DNA of 64,000 bases from Pontiella desulfatans (GTDB taxonomy: Bacteria > Verrucomicrobiota > Kiritimatiellia > Kiritimatiellales > Pontiellaceae), in assembly GCF_900890425.1 (NCBI RefSeq), contig NZ_CAAHFG010000001.1, forward strand, positions 2,170,001 through 2,234,000, read 5' to 3'. Positions 16,784 through 25,094 of the stretch are shown piece by piece (the first letter of the stretch is position 1; each line of letters begins with the position of its first letter). A model generated the notes under the pieces. That model worked only from the letters and a program-made list of their open reading frames with translations, did no database searches and was not told the origin of the DNA. The translations under genes and the position numbers were made by a program.

Positions 16784-18529
16784 TTAATCGTACTGTTCCG
16801 AGTTCCAGTTGGTCGGCGCCTTGGCCTTCTGTTCCTCTTCACTAAGCAACCCGTCATTGTTCGTGTCCTTGGCGTTAAACCAGCGGGTGGTTCGCTCCTC
16901 AACAAACGGCTTACCCTTTTTCTTCGCGTTTTCTTTGGCAATTTTCAGCTGCTCTTCGAGGGTGCGCCCCTCGGTGGTTTGTAGGGCTGGAATGGTCGCA
17001 GACCTTCCAGCCGCGGCGGGACGCGAAGCGAGGTCGGCGGAACGCGACCCAACGCTTTCAGCCATTCCACTGGCTGTAACGCCAGCTAAGCTACAATTCG
17101 CGTTGTACCCGGCCACATTCACGCGGCGGCCTTTGGCAAAGCCGCTGTTGCGGTTTTTCGGGTTTTTGCCGGTCTGGTTGTCAGCGAGCTGGCTGTCCCA
17201 CTCGTCGAACAGATCCTGCAGCGCCTGTGCGCGCTCCGGGTTGGCGGCGGCAACATTGTTCCACTCGCCCGAATCGTTGGCCATATCGAACAGCTCAATC
17301 ATCTCGGTGCCGGAGCCGTCCTTGCTGTCGCACCACAGCAGCTTCCAGTCGCCCTTGCGGATGGCATAGTCATCGCCGCGGCGGAAATAGAGCACGTTGT
17401 GCGGACGTTCCGTTTTCTGACCGGTAATGTATGGCATCAGATCGACACCATCGAAGTTGAGACCTTTCCAAGGATTGGAAACCCCGTTAATCGAAAGGAA
17501 GGTGGCCACCCAGTCGAGGCCGATCATCGGCGGTTCATATTCCCGGCCCGCCGGAATTTTTCCCGGCCAGCGCACGACAGTCGGCACGCGGATGCCGCCT
17601 TCGTAGGTATCGCCCTTGAAGCCATTGAACGGCCCGGGATTGGACATGGTGCACTCTCCGCGTTTTTTCTGCTTGGGGGCAATCAGCCCCTGCCCGCGCG
17701 GTGTTCCATTGTCGCCCATGAAAACAACCAGTGTGTTGTCGTCTACGCCTTTTTTCTTCAAGGCATCCATCACCGCACCGACGCCGTCGTCCATGCAAAG
17801 CGTCATGCCGGCGAACAGCTTGCGCTCATCGTGCGTATCGAGGCCCTGTACGCGGTCAATATACGGTTGCGGCACATCCCACGGATGGTGCACCGCATTG
17901 TAGGCGAGGTAGACAAAGAAGGGTTTGTTTTTGTCGGCCCGCTCAATAAAGCCGACCGCTTCATCAGTAAACATTTCGGTCAGGTATCCATTGGAGTCCT
18001 GAACCGGCGGCTCAATGTCCGTATTGCGCCAAATCGGCCGTTCGCCTTTTTTCTTCGTGTTCGGATCCGTGTTCGACTTGTAATAGTCGTGCGCACCCCA
18101 GAGAAAGCCATAAAAGAAATCCACATCGCGGCTGTTCGGCCGTAGCGATTCACGTGCCGCACCGACGTGCCACTTGCCGATGGCCGCCGTCTGATAACCC
18201 GCCTTTTTTAGCATCTCAAATACCGTCGGTTGGCTTTCCGGTATACCGCCCTGATCCCAGTTTCCGTAGACTCCCATGCGCTGCTGGTAGACACCGGTCA
18301 GCAATCCGGCGCGCGACGGCCCGCAGACCGATGCACTGGCATAGCCCTGCGAAAACCAGGTGCCTTCTTTCGCCAGTCGATCAATGTTCGGCGTCATGAT
18401 GTCGTCATAGCCGTGGTAACCCACATCGCCCCAGCCGTGGTCGTCCGATAGAATCAAAACAATATTGGGTTGGGCGGCGAGTGCGCTAACACCCAGGAAC
18501 ATTAATAATGCATAAATTAATTTTTTCAT
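16784..18529 (-). CDS. Exported S1 sulfatase with in-frame repeat insert and calcium-loop tail
   Basis: I take the ATG at 18529 (AGGTGAAAATG) rather than the GTG two codons earlier. The signal peptide is MKKLIYALLMFLGVSALA. The catalytic domain opens PNIVLILSDDHGWGDVGYHG, with CGPSR at Cys69, GKWHVG and FMGDNGTPRG. At residues about 478-515 the DNA (16983-17094) is a GC-rich palindromic repeat read in frame, giving ANCSLAGVTASGMAESVG and further Ala/Ser/Arg-rich sequence. The last 55 residues contain TTRWFNAKDTNNDGLLSEEE, a calcium-loop tail shared with two neighbours. It lies 12 bp before the next sulfatase gene. The insert sits in a linker, so activity is probably kept. Confidence 0.9.
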   Translation of the reverse strand: MKKLIYALLMFLGVSALAAQPNIVLILSDDHGWGDVGYHGYDDIMTPNIDRLAKEGTWFSQGYASASVCGPSRAGLLTGVYQQRMGVYGNWDQGGIPESQPTVFEMLKKAGYQTAAIGKWHVGAARESLRPNSRDVDFFYGFLWGAHDYYKSNTDPNTKKKGERPIWRNTDIEPPVQDSNGYLTEMFTDEAVGFIERADKNKPFFVYLAYNAVHHPWDVPQPYIDRVQGLDTHDERKLFAGMTLCMDDGVGAVMDALKKKGVDDNTLVVFMGDNGTPRGQGLIAPKQKKRGECTMSNPGPFNGFKGDTYEGGIRVPTVVRWPGKIPAGREYEPPMIGLDWVATFLSINGVSNPWKGLNFDGVDLMPYITGQKTERPHNVLYFRRGDDYAIRKGDWKLLWCDSKDGSGTEMIELFDMANDSGEWNNVAAANPERAQALQDLFDEWDSQLADNQTGKNPKNRNSGFAKGRRVNVAGYNANCSLAGVTASGMAESVGSRSADLASRPAAAGRSATIPALQTTEGRTLEEQLKIAKENAKKKGKPFVEERTTRWFNAKDTNNDGLLSEEEQKAKAPTNWNSEQYD

Positions 18530-18540
18530 TTTCACCTACT

Positions 18541-18625
18541 TGCGGCGCAGCCGCTCTGGAGTGCGCCGACGGTGTCGGCGCTTTTAGAGCGGAGACATCG
18601 TCTCCGCACTCCAAAGCGCTTCGCG
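18541..18625. repeat. Uninterrupted REP-like hairpin repeat (empty IS110 target)
   Basis: The order of modules is GCGGCGCAGCCGC, then CTCTGGAGTGC, then the hairpin GCGCCGAC/GTCGGCGC, the hairpin GCGGAGAC/GTCTCCGC, and CACTCCAAAGCGCTTCGCGC. Both IS110 copies are inserted at the GGAG-TGC point of sister repeats. Here the site is unoccupied. It lies between two sulfatase genes of one operon. Confidence 0.8.
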
Positions 18626-20278
18626 CTACTTTTTATTCCAATCCTTAGGCGGCTTAATCTTCGCCTCTTTCGCATCAATCACGTTGTCGTTATTCAAATC
18701 CTTGGCGTTAAACCAGCGGGTGGTTCGGCCTTCGTCAAAGTTTTTCTTTTTACGAGCCTTGGCCATATGTTCCTCGCGGGAGAGCCCCTCGGCCACGGGT
18801 GCGGAGGGATCATACAGCTTTGACGGCGCCACAGCGACATCCGGCGCAAAGCCGCGAACGGTTTCATACTGCGCCCACAATTGTTTATGGGCGGCGATTG
18901 CTTTTTCAGGGGCATTTTTCAAATCAACCGGTTGCAGTTCATCGGAATCAGTCTGCAGATCATAAAAGGTGCCGTCGTTGTACAGCTTGTAGTTGCCGTC
19001 ATGAATTGCATCCCGCGCCCCCTTTGGATCGCGGCCGACGCGCCAATAGTGACAAAAAACAAACTTCCTTTTTTTGGCCCCTTCACCCCTCAAACGGGAC
19101 GCAAATGAAACACCGTCGGTTGGATAATCAACCGAAGTTTCGGCCACTTCCATAATCGTCGCAAAGAAATCAGAAAAATCGATCAGGTCGTCGCGGCGAT
19201 GCCCGATCTTCGCATACTCATCACGATACTTCGGCCAGTCCATTACGCACGGCACACCGGTTCCGTCGCGCAGCATGCGGTTTTTACGCCCCGGCACATC
19301 GCCGTATGTTGTTTTTGTGAGCGGTCCTTCCTGAACCGTTTCTCTACCCTTCTTCATCGTCGTCGGGCTCTTGTCGCCCGGTTCGAGGAGAATCTCTTCA
19401 TAGTCTCCCCAGCCAGATACAGATCCCACACGACGCAAGTCCGGATTCGATGCAGTAACCGGAACGGGATAACCCGAGCCATTATCGCCGGTGAACATAA
19501 TAATCGTATTCTCGCGAATACCGGCCTCTTCCAAGGCCTGGACAACGCGCCCCACCAATACATCAATGTATTCAATGTTATCCTTGAAATACTGCACCTC
19601 ACAAATCTTCGCCCCGCTTTTGTCGCCGCCCTTCGAGTGCGGTGTCGGTGCCCAGGGAGAATGCGGAAGGATCATTGGATAATAGAGAAAGAAAGGCTTG
19701 TCGCGTTCGCGTTTAATATAGTGGGTCACATATTCACTGATCATATCCGGGCCATAGGTCTGCTCTGTCTTATAATAGGCTCCGTCGGCAATAACCTTGC
19801 TGTTGAACCAATACCGCTCCTTTCCCTGCCACAAAGGCTTCGATTTAGGATCAACAGGCTTAACCCCGTTACATAAAATATATTCATCCCAGCCAAATGC
19901 TTTAATCTGCTCATGATCCCCGCCCAGTTGCCATTTTCCGGCAATACAGGTTGCATACCCCGCGTTCTGTAATGCATTGCCGAATGTTTTTTCGGAAGGA
20001 TCCAGCTGTCCAAAAGCAACATAGTTCCGGAAACTGTATTTTCCCGTCATCAACTTCACTCGTGACGGCGTACAGATCGGCAACGAATAGCAGTGATCAA
20101 ACGTCAGTCCCTCGGCCCCGATCTGATCCAGCACCGGGGTTTTATAGTCGAGTCCGCCGTGAGCACCTAAGGTCTCGCGCCCCATATCATCGGTCATGAT
20201 CAGGACAATATTCGGACGTTCAGCGGCCAACGACCCCATAGCCGCACTGCAAATTAAAATAATGGTTACTAATTTCAC
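18626..20278 (-). CDS. Exported S1 sulfatase with calcium-loop tail
   Basis: The 550-residue protein has a signal peptide (MKLVTIILICSAAMGSLAA) and starts the enzyme domain with RPNIVLIMTDDMGRETLGAHG. The formylglycine motif is CTPSR (Cys69). GKWQLGG and MFTGDNGSGY provide further active-site residues. It is more distant from its neighbours than they are from each other, so a different substrate position is likely. The tail TTRWFNAKDLNNDNVIDAKE repeats the calcium-loop module of the next two genes. It is the first gene of the run down to 13551. The gene carries its own upstream region, with a LacI-type palindrome at 20304-20319, because a terminator separates it from the sulfatase at 20399. 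Confidence 0.9.
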   Translation of the reverse strand: MKLVTIILICSAAMGSLAAERPNIVLIMTDDMGRETLGAHGGLDYKTPVLDQIGAEGLTFDHCYSLPICTPSRVKLMTGKYSFRNYVAFGQLDPSEKTFGNALQNAGYATCIAGKWQLGGDHEQIKAFGWDEYILCNGVKPVDPKSKPLWQGKERYWFNSKVIADGAYYKTEQTYGPDMISEYVTHYIKRERDKPFFLYYPMILPHSPWAPTPHSKGGDKSGAKICEVQYFKDNIEYIDVLVGRVVQALEEAGIRENTIIMFTGDNGSGYPVPVTASNPDLRRVGSVSGWGDYEEILLEPGDKSPTTMKKGRETVQEGPLTKTTYGDVPGRKNRMLRDGTGVPCVMDWPKYRDEYAKIGHRRDDLIDFSDFFATIMEVAETSVDYPTDGVSFASRLRGEGAKKRKFVFCHYWRVGRDPKGARDAIHDGNYKLYNDGTFYDLQTDSDELQPVDLKNAPEKAIAAHKQLWAQYETVRGFAPDVAVAPSKLYDPSAPVAEGLSREEHMAKARKKKNFDEGRTTRWFNAKDLNNDNVIDAKEAKIKPPKDWNKK

Positions 20279-20303
20279 GTGTTTTCTCCATTCATCGCTC
20301 TAA

Positions 20304-20319
20304 ATGTAACGGCTTACAT
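20304..20319. promoter_or_regulatory. LacI-type operator-like palindrome
   Basis: ATGTAACGGCTTACAT is an almost perfect inverted repeat (ATGTAA/TTACAT around CGGC) located 26-41 bp before the start codon of the sulfatase operon. It resembles operators of LacI/GalR-type regulators. A similar site is at 47902-47917. Confidence 0.5.
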
Positions 20320-20343
20320 CCCATAATTTAGGACACATTATAC

Positions 20344-20372
20344 AAAAAAAGAAGAAGCATCGATACTTCTTC
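20344..20372 (-). terminator. Intrinsic terminator after the sulfatase gene at 20399
   Basis: On the minus strand GAAGAAG, an eight-base loop and CTTCTTC are followed by seven T residues. It is 26 bp downstream of the stop codon and separates this gene from the operon to its left. Confidence 0.85.
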
Positions 20373-20398
20373 AGTGATGAGGCCCTGATTCAGTTCAG

Positions 20399-21769
20399 CT
20401 ATTTAGCAGAAACCGTATTGGGACGCTTGCGGTTATGCGGTCCCCCCCACCATTCATTATCGGGTTGCTTTGAATCCCAGGCATCAAACTGTTTTTGGAG
20501 CTGCCTGGCTTTTTCAGGATGCTGCTTGATTAAATTCACGCTTTCATACGGATCTTCGGCCAGATTGAACAGCTCCATCTGCCGGGAACCGTTGGGGTTT
20601 CCATCGTTCCATGAAAGCTTCCAGTCGCCCGTTCTAATGGCGTAGTCACTATCGCGACGGAAAAACATTATTTCATGCGGACGGCCTTTTTCCTTTCCTT
20701 TCAGGTAAGGCATCAGATCGACGCCGTCAAATCCGTTTTTCGCGTCCACCGCCACGGCGAGCTTCGTGAAGGTGGGCGCCAGATCGAGTGCGCTTACGGG
20801 ATAGTCGTAGACCGTGCCCGCGGGCAATTTGTTCGGCCAGCTGAGCACGAACGGCACACGGGTCCCCCCCTCGTAGGTATCGCCCTTGTTGCCGCGCAAC
20901 GGATCACTACCCGCCGCGGAATTTTTCGGCGCACCGTTATCACTCAGAAATACAACAACGGTGTTTTCCCGGACCCCGCAATCTTCCAATGCCTGAACCA
21001 CGCGCCCGATACCATCATCCATCGAAACCAGCATGCCGGCATAGGTACGCCGATAATCGTCCTTTATATGGGTGACTTTATGAGCCACATTATCCGGTGC
21101 CTGCCAGGGTGCGTGCACCGCGTTGTAGGATAGGTAGAGGAAAAAGGGAGCTGCCTTGTTCCGTTCAATGAACGCAATGCTTTCATCGGTGAAGGTATCC
21201 GTTAAATAGCCCTCATAATCCAACGGTTCATTATTCCTGAAAACCGGCCAGAACCCGGGATTAGGCTGCCATTTCTTTTCTGCTTCAGTAAACGAGTGTG
21301 CACCATTCAGAAAGCCGTAAAAATAGTCGAATCCCCGCTGGTTCGGGCGCAGGTTATGCGCCATCCCCATATGCCACTTCCCGATCACACCAGTGCGATA
21401 GCCAGCCGGCTTCAGCAATTCGCCCAGCATTTGTTCTGTTAATGGAACCCCGGCATCCGGGCAGCGCGGATGTTCCGGCCAGCCTTCCTCCGGCGGGTTT
21501 TCCCCGCAACCGAACCGTTGCTGATAGCGTCCCGTCAATAAACCGGCGCGCGACGGCCCGCAAACTGAAGCGGAAACATACCCCTGTTCAAAACGAACGC
21601 CCGACGCCGCCAACGCATCGAGATTTGGCGTTGGAATATCGGTGCATCCATTGAAGCCAACATCCGAATACCCCATATCGTCTGCAAGAATTAAAATGAT
21701 GTTCGGTTGCTGAACGGCCATAGCACGAAAGCCGAATAAAATTATTCCTGCTAGTAAAAGTTTTTTCAT
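20399..21769 (-). CDS. Exported S1 sulfatase
   Basis: The 456-residue enzyme has a signal peptide (MKKLLLAGIILFGFRAMA) and the domain start QPNIILILADDMGYSDVGFNG. The formylglycine motif is CGPSR (Cys70), with GKWHMG and FLSDNGAPKN. It is a single-domain arylsulfatase A-like enzyme with no extra tail. It is very similar in layout to the gene at 21890 (both have GCGENP after the signature region and end in the WWGGP-x-NRKR pattern), so the two are probably paralogues. A terminator follows. Just upstream of the start codon lies a run of GCGTAGT heptads (21783-21830) that could vary expression. Confidence 0.92.
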   Translation of the reverse strand: MKKLLLAGIILFGFRAMAVQQPNIILILADDMGYSDVGFNGCTDIPTPNLDALAASGVRFEQGYVSASVCGPSRAGLLTGRYQQRFGCGENPPEEGWPEHPRCPDAGVPLTEQMLGELLKPAGYRTGVIGKWHMGMAHNLRPNQRGFDYFYGFLNGAHSFTEAEKKWQPNPGFWPVFRNNEPLDYEGYLTDTFTDESIAFIERNKAAPFFLYLSYNAVHAPWQAPDNVAHKVTHIKDDYRRTYAGMLVSMDDGIGRVVQALEDCGVRENTVVVFLSDNGAPKNSAAGSDPLRGNKGDTYEGGTRVPFVLSWPNKLPAGTVYDYPVSALDLAPTFTKLAVAVDAKNGFDGVDLMPYLKGKEKGRPHEIMFFRRDSDYAIRTGDWKLSWNDGNPNGSRQMELFNLAEDPYESVNLIKQHPEKARQLQKQFDAWDSKQPDNEWWGGPHNRKRPNTVSAK

Positions 21770-21782
21770 AAGGCATCCAGTT

Positions 21783-21830
21783 GCGTAGTGCGTAGTGCGT
21801 AGTGCGTAGTGCGTAGTGCGTAGTGCGTAG
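21783..21830. repeat. Tandem heptanucleotide repeat (GCGTAGT), about 6.9 copies
   Basis: Six full units and one partial unit of GCGTAGT lie 14 bp upstream of the start codon of the sulfatase at 20399-21769. A second heptad run (ATACGGA units, one diverged) is at 21862-21884, between the two sulfatase genes. Confidence 0.95.
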
Positions 21831-21889
21831 AATCATCCGATCAGATCCATATGCCGAGTCAATACGAAATACGGAATACGGAATAAATT

Positions 21890-23416
21890 CTATTTCCTTA
21901 TTTTCTTTCTAAGCTGATTAGCAGCAGGAAGGTTTTGGTTAAACTCGGCAACATCAATTGCTCCGCTGTGGCGCTTGCGGTTCCAGGGACCGCCCCACCA
22001 TTCATTGTCTGGCAGTTCATTGTCCCACTCCTCAAACAGGCGCTGCAAAATCTGCGCGCGTTCCGGCTGGCTCTTTGCCAGGTTAACGCGCTCTTCCGGA
22101 TCTTCCGCCAGATTAAACAACTTTATACTCGGGGTACCGCTCTTGGTGTTCCAGGTCAGCTTCCAATCGCCCTTGCGAATGGCGTATTCGGTATCCCGCC
22201 GCCAATACATCATATCGTGCGGACGCCCTTTCTTGCTGCCCTGGATGTAGGGAAGCAGATCCACGCCATCGGACTTCGCACCTTTTACAAAGGTTGGAAC
22301 CAGATCAAGTGCACTCACTGGAAATTCATATTTTGTGCCCGGATTAATCTGTCCCGGCCAGCGCATACAGAACGGCACACGGATGCCGCCTTCATAGGTG
22401 TCGCCTTTAAAACCGCGGTACGGTGTAAGGGACATGTAGTCCATACCATCCATACGTTCCAGCAGGTTATCCTTCGGCGCATGCTTCAGTCCCTGCCCGC
22501 GCGGCGATCCGTTGTCCGTCAGAAATACAATGACGGTATTATCGAGAATCTTGTGTTTTTCGAGTTCGTCATACACCCGGCCGACCCCGTCATCCATCGC
22601 CAGGATCATCGCCGCAATAAAGTTACGATTTTCGCTGTTGGTCAGATCTTTGGTCCGTTCTGCATATTCCGCCGGCACTTCCCAGGGATGATGGATTGCA
22701 TTATAGGCCATATAGAGAAAGAACGGCTTATCGTGGTTGCGGTCAATAAAACCCACCGCCTCGTCCGAAAACAGATCAGTCAGGTAAATGTCTTTTTGCG
22801 GCGGCTCCATTTCGTTGTTTCGGAAGATCGGCCACTTGCTCTTGTTCTTCGCAAACTCGTTCGTCCATTCCTCATAGGAGTGAGAGCCATTGAGGAAACC
22901 ATAATAAAAATCAAACCCGCGCGAATGGGGGCGAAGGTCTTCATGCACTCCAAGGTGCCACTTCCCCACCATGCCGGTGGTATATCCCTGCTCCTTCAGC
23001 AGTTCAGAAATCATCGGTTGACTCGTCGGCACCCCCGCCATCGGATATTTGCAGTTATCCGGCCACCCGGAAGAACTTGGATTTTCCCCGCAGCCGAACT
23101 TTTGCTGATAAACGCCCGTCAACAGGCCCGCCCGCGACGGACCGCATACCGAGGCCGTCACATAGCCCTGTGTAAACTGGACGCCTTCTTTGGCGATTCG
23201 GTCAATATTAGGGGTCATGACATCATCATATCCATGATACCCCACATCGCCCCACCCCATATCATCGGCCATTACCAACACAATATTCGGCCTGTCCTGA
23301 GCCTGTCGAAGGGGTTGCTGAGCGGCCAAAGCCGATCCGGCTACCCATACTGCACCGATACCAAGAACCCATTGCTTGAGTTTTATCATTCCTGTTTTAT
23401 CCATCTTAAAATTCAT
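21890..23416 (-). CDS. Exported S1 sulfatase with repeat-derived insert near the N-terminus
   Basis: The 508-residue protein starts at 23416, supported by AGAAGGTG upstream; an inner ATG at 23389 is possible. A signal peptide ends near GSALA. The next residues, QQPLRQAQDRP, are partly encoded by a widespread repeat (23291-23314, CCTGTCCTGAGCC word) read in frame. The enzyme domain then starts NIVLVMADDMGWGDVGYHG with CGPSR (Cys91), GKWHLG and FLTDNGSPRG. The insert sits between the signal peptide and the folded domain, where it should be tolerated. The paralogue at 20399 lacks it, which shows it is an addition. Confidence 0.92.
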   Translation of the reverse strand: MNFKMDKTGMIKLKQWVLGIGAVWVAGSALAAQQPLRQAQDRPNIVLVMADDMGWGDVGYHGYDDVMTPNIDRIAKEGVQFTQGYVTASVCGPSRAGLLTGVYQQKFGCGENPSSSGWPDNCKYPMAGVPTSQPMISELLKEQGYTTGMVGKWHLGVHEDLRPHSRGFDFYYGFLNGSHSYEEWTNEFAKNKSKWPIFRNNEMEPPQKDIYLTDLFSDEAVGFIDRNHDKPFFLYMAYNAIHHPWEVPAEYAERTKDLTNSENRNFIAAMILAMDDGVGRVYDELEKHKILDNTVIVFLTDNGSPRGQGLKHAPKDNLLERMDGMDYMSLTPYRGFKGDTYEGGIRVPFCMRWPGQINPGTKYEFPVSALDLVPTFVKGAKSDGVDLLPYIQGSKKGRPHDMMYWRRDTEYAIRKGDWKLTWNTKSGTPSIKLFNLAEDPEERVNLAKSQPERAQILQRLFEEWDNELPDNEWWGGPWNRKRHSGAIDVAEFNQNLPAANQLRKKIRK

Positions 23417-23921
23417 TAATCACCTTCTAGATTATTACTCTGAATACGGGCAGGAAGCTCTCATTCAGGACAACAAAAGAAAACTATTCCTCGAGCAACT
23501 CCCAAAAAGTGCCGCCTGACCTCAGCGAGACCATTGAGAAGTTATTACGCTTGGGCCCGCACCAATATGGGGTGGAGGTTTAGGTATTTTTCCTCTTCCG
23601 CAGAATCGGTGGGTGCAGTTCGAGAACTAAATGCCACAAGACAAATGGAGGGTCGAGTTCCACCTCGGCTGATCCGCACAGCCGGAAGACCGGGTGGAAC
23701 CGGTCCCTCCACTCCGCTAATTGCTTCAATCACCCACTGATTCAGCGGAACACCCGATTTTTTGGAGAATTAAAACCTCATTTTCCCTAAGGAAAACCCT
23801 CAGCGCGGCATGTCCAATGAAGCCTCGGATCATAAATAAAATGTTTTTCAAGAAAACTGTCTATATGCCGTCATCTGGAAGCGTGATTAGTTATGCACGT
23901 GTTTTTTATAAGGAGAAAAAT
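23417..23921. other. Gene-free interval with one inverted repeat
   Basis: The only feature I see is an inverted repeat at 23647-23710: GGAGGGTCGAGTTCCACC on the left and GGTGGAACCGGTCCCTCC on the right. It is related to the repeats at 3667 and 4482. The rest is A/T-rich upstream sequence shared by two divergent genes and should hold their promoters. Confidence 0.6.
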
Positions 23922-25040
23922 ATGAAATCAGTAAAAATTATACTCATGGCATTAACCGCAATGGGACTGGCCAACGGCACATTTGCACAGGTTGACCAGA
24001 CCTGGTCGGAAATAACCGGATCGGGGGGATGGGATACCACAACCGCCGAATGGAACACCTCCGAGTACTGGGAGAACGGTAATAACGCCATTATCGACGT
24101 TAATGCCCAAACCAAGCTTCTTAACGAAAACATTACTGTAAACAACCTTACCGTGTCATCAACCCGCTTCACGATTGCCACAACCAACACCGCCGCCCGC
24201 ACCCTAACCGCAAACGGCACTCTGGCTTATACCGGCACATCAGAATCAAATGGGGATAACATTACAATCAGCAGCGGAAATACGCTGGACGGAACCTTCA
24301 CCTACACCTCGAGCCAGGACGGCTCATCCAACCGGGGGCGCCTCGTGATGAATGCCGGATCCGCCATGACCGGAAACCTTACTCTCAGCGGTTCTGGAGC
24401 ACGTCTTCAGCTTAACCGCGACTCCGCCCTGAGCGCCTCCGGAAGTATAACCCTGAACGGCGGCGGTCTGGGACTGCGCTGGGAAGCAGGCGCAAACGGA
24501 ACCCTTGGAACCCTTTCAGGAAACGGCTACATAAACGCCAATGCGGGAAGCGGGCACGCCGACTATGATACACGCCTGAATTTAAACAAACTGGAACTGG
24601 GGACCGACGGCACCATCGGACTCATCAGCAGTGTAGACGGCGGAAATGACAATAAGTATATCATCGACCTCAAGAACGGCTTCACCCACCAGTTCGATCT
24701 CAATGCAGACGGCCTGACCCTCACCAGCGATTTCCTCGATATGGACGATGGCCTGATGGAGGTCAATATCCACAACGCCATCATCGCACTGAATACCATT
24801 ACCGGAAGCGATGCCCTCGAACTTGGCGATGCCTTCACCCTCGTCTCCGGTTCTAGAATCCGCGGAACCGCTACTTTTGACGACACAGGCGTTAACTTTT
24901 CCAATGCTGGATATTCATTTGATACCAGTACATTCAATACCGACGGCACCATTACCGTCATTCCGGAACCGGCCACGCTGGGACTGATTACTGTCATGGG
25001 TGGCGGGATGTTATTTATCCGCCGCCGTTTCATGATCTAA
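23922..25040 (+). CDS. PEP-CTERM autotransporter-like beta-helix protein
   Basis: The ATG at 23922 follows AAGGAGAAAAAT, giving 372 residues. The signal peptide is MKSVKIILMALTAMGLANGTFA. The passenger is a run of short Asn/Gly/Thr-rich strands (LNENITVNNLTVSSTRFTI, GSITLNGGGLGLRW), as in pectate-lyase-like or autotransporter-type beta helices. The end is VIPEPATLGLITVMGGGM followed by FIRRRFMI, a PEP-CTERM sorting signal. The protein is probably an exopolysaccharide-associated surface or matrix protein. No catalytic residues stand out. A terminator follows, and IS1595 inserted right behind it. Confidence 0.87.
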   Translation: MKSVKIILMALTAMGLANGTFAQVDQTWSEITGSGGWDTTTAEWNTSEYWENGNNAIIDVNAQTKLLNENITVNNLTVSSTRFTIATTNTAARTLTANGTLAYTGTSESNGDNITISSGNTLDGTFTYTSSQDGSSNRGRLVMNAGSAMTGNLTLSGSGARLQLNRDSALSASGSITLNGGGLGLRWEAGANGTLGTLSGNGYINANAGSGHADYDTRLNLNKLELGTDGTIGLISSVDGGNDNKYIIDLKNGFTHQFDLNADGLTLTSDFLDMDDGLMEVNIHNAIIALNTITGSDALELGDAFTLVSGSRIRGTATFDDTGVNFSNAGYSFDTSTFNTDGTITVIPEPATLGLITVMGGGMLFIRRRFMI

Positions 25041-25063
25041 CTGCTTTTCTTTGGACGTTGAGG

Positions 25064-25089
25064 AGCCGTCCCGTTTCGGGCGGCTTTTA
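25064..25089 (+). terminator. Intrinsic terminator of the PEP-CTERM gene
   Basis: AGCCGTCCCG and CGGGCGGCT pair around TTT and are followed by TTTTATTTTA. The T tract is partly the duplicated target of the IS1595 insertion. Confidence 0.8.
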
Positions 25090-25094
25090 TTTTA

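Noticed and set aside
21783-21830. The heptad array as a CRISPR
   Set aside because: Units are 7 bp with no spacers. There are no cas genes in the window.
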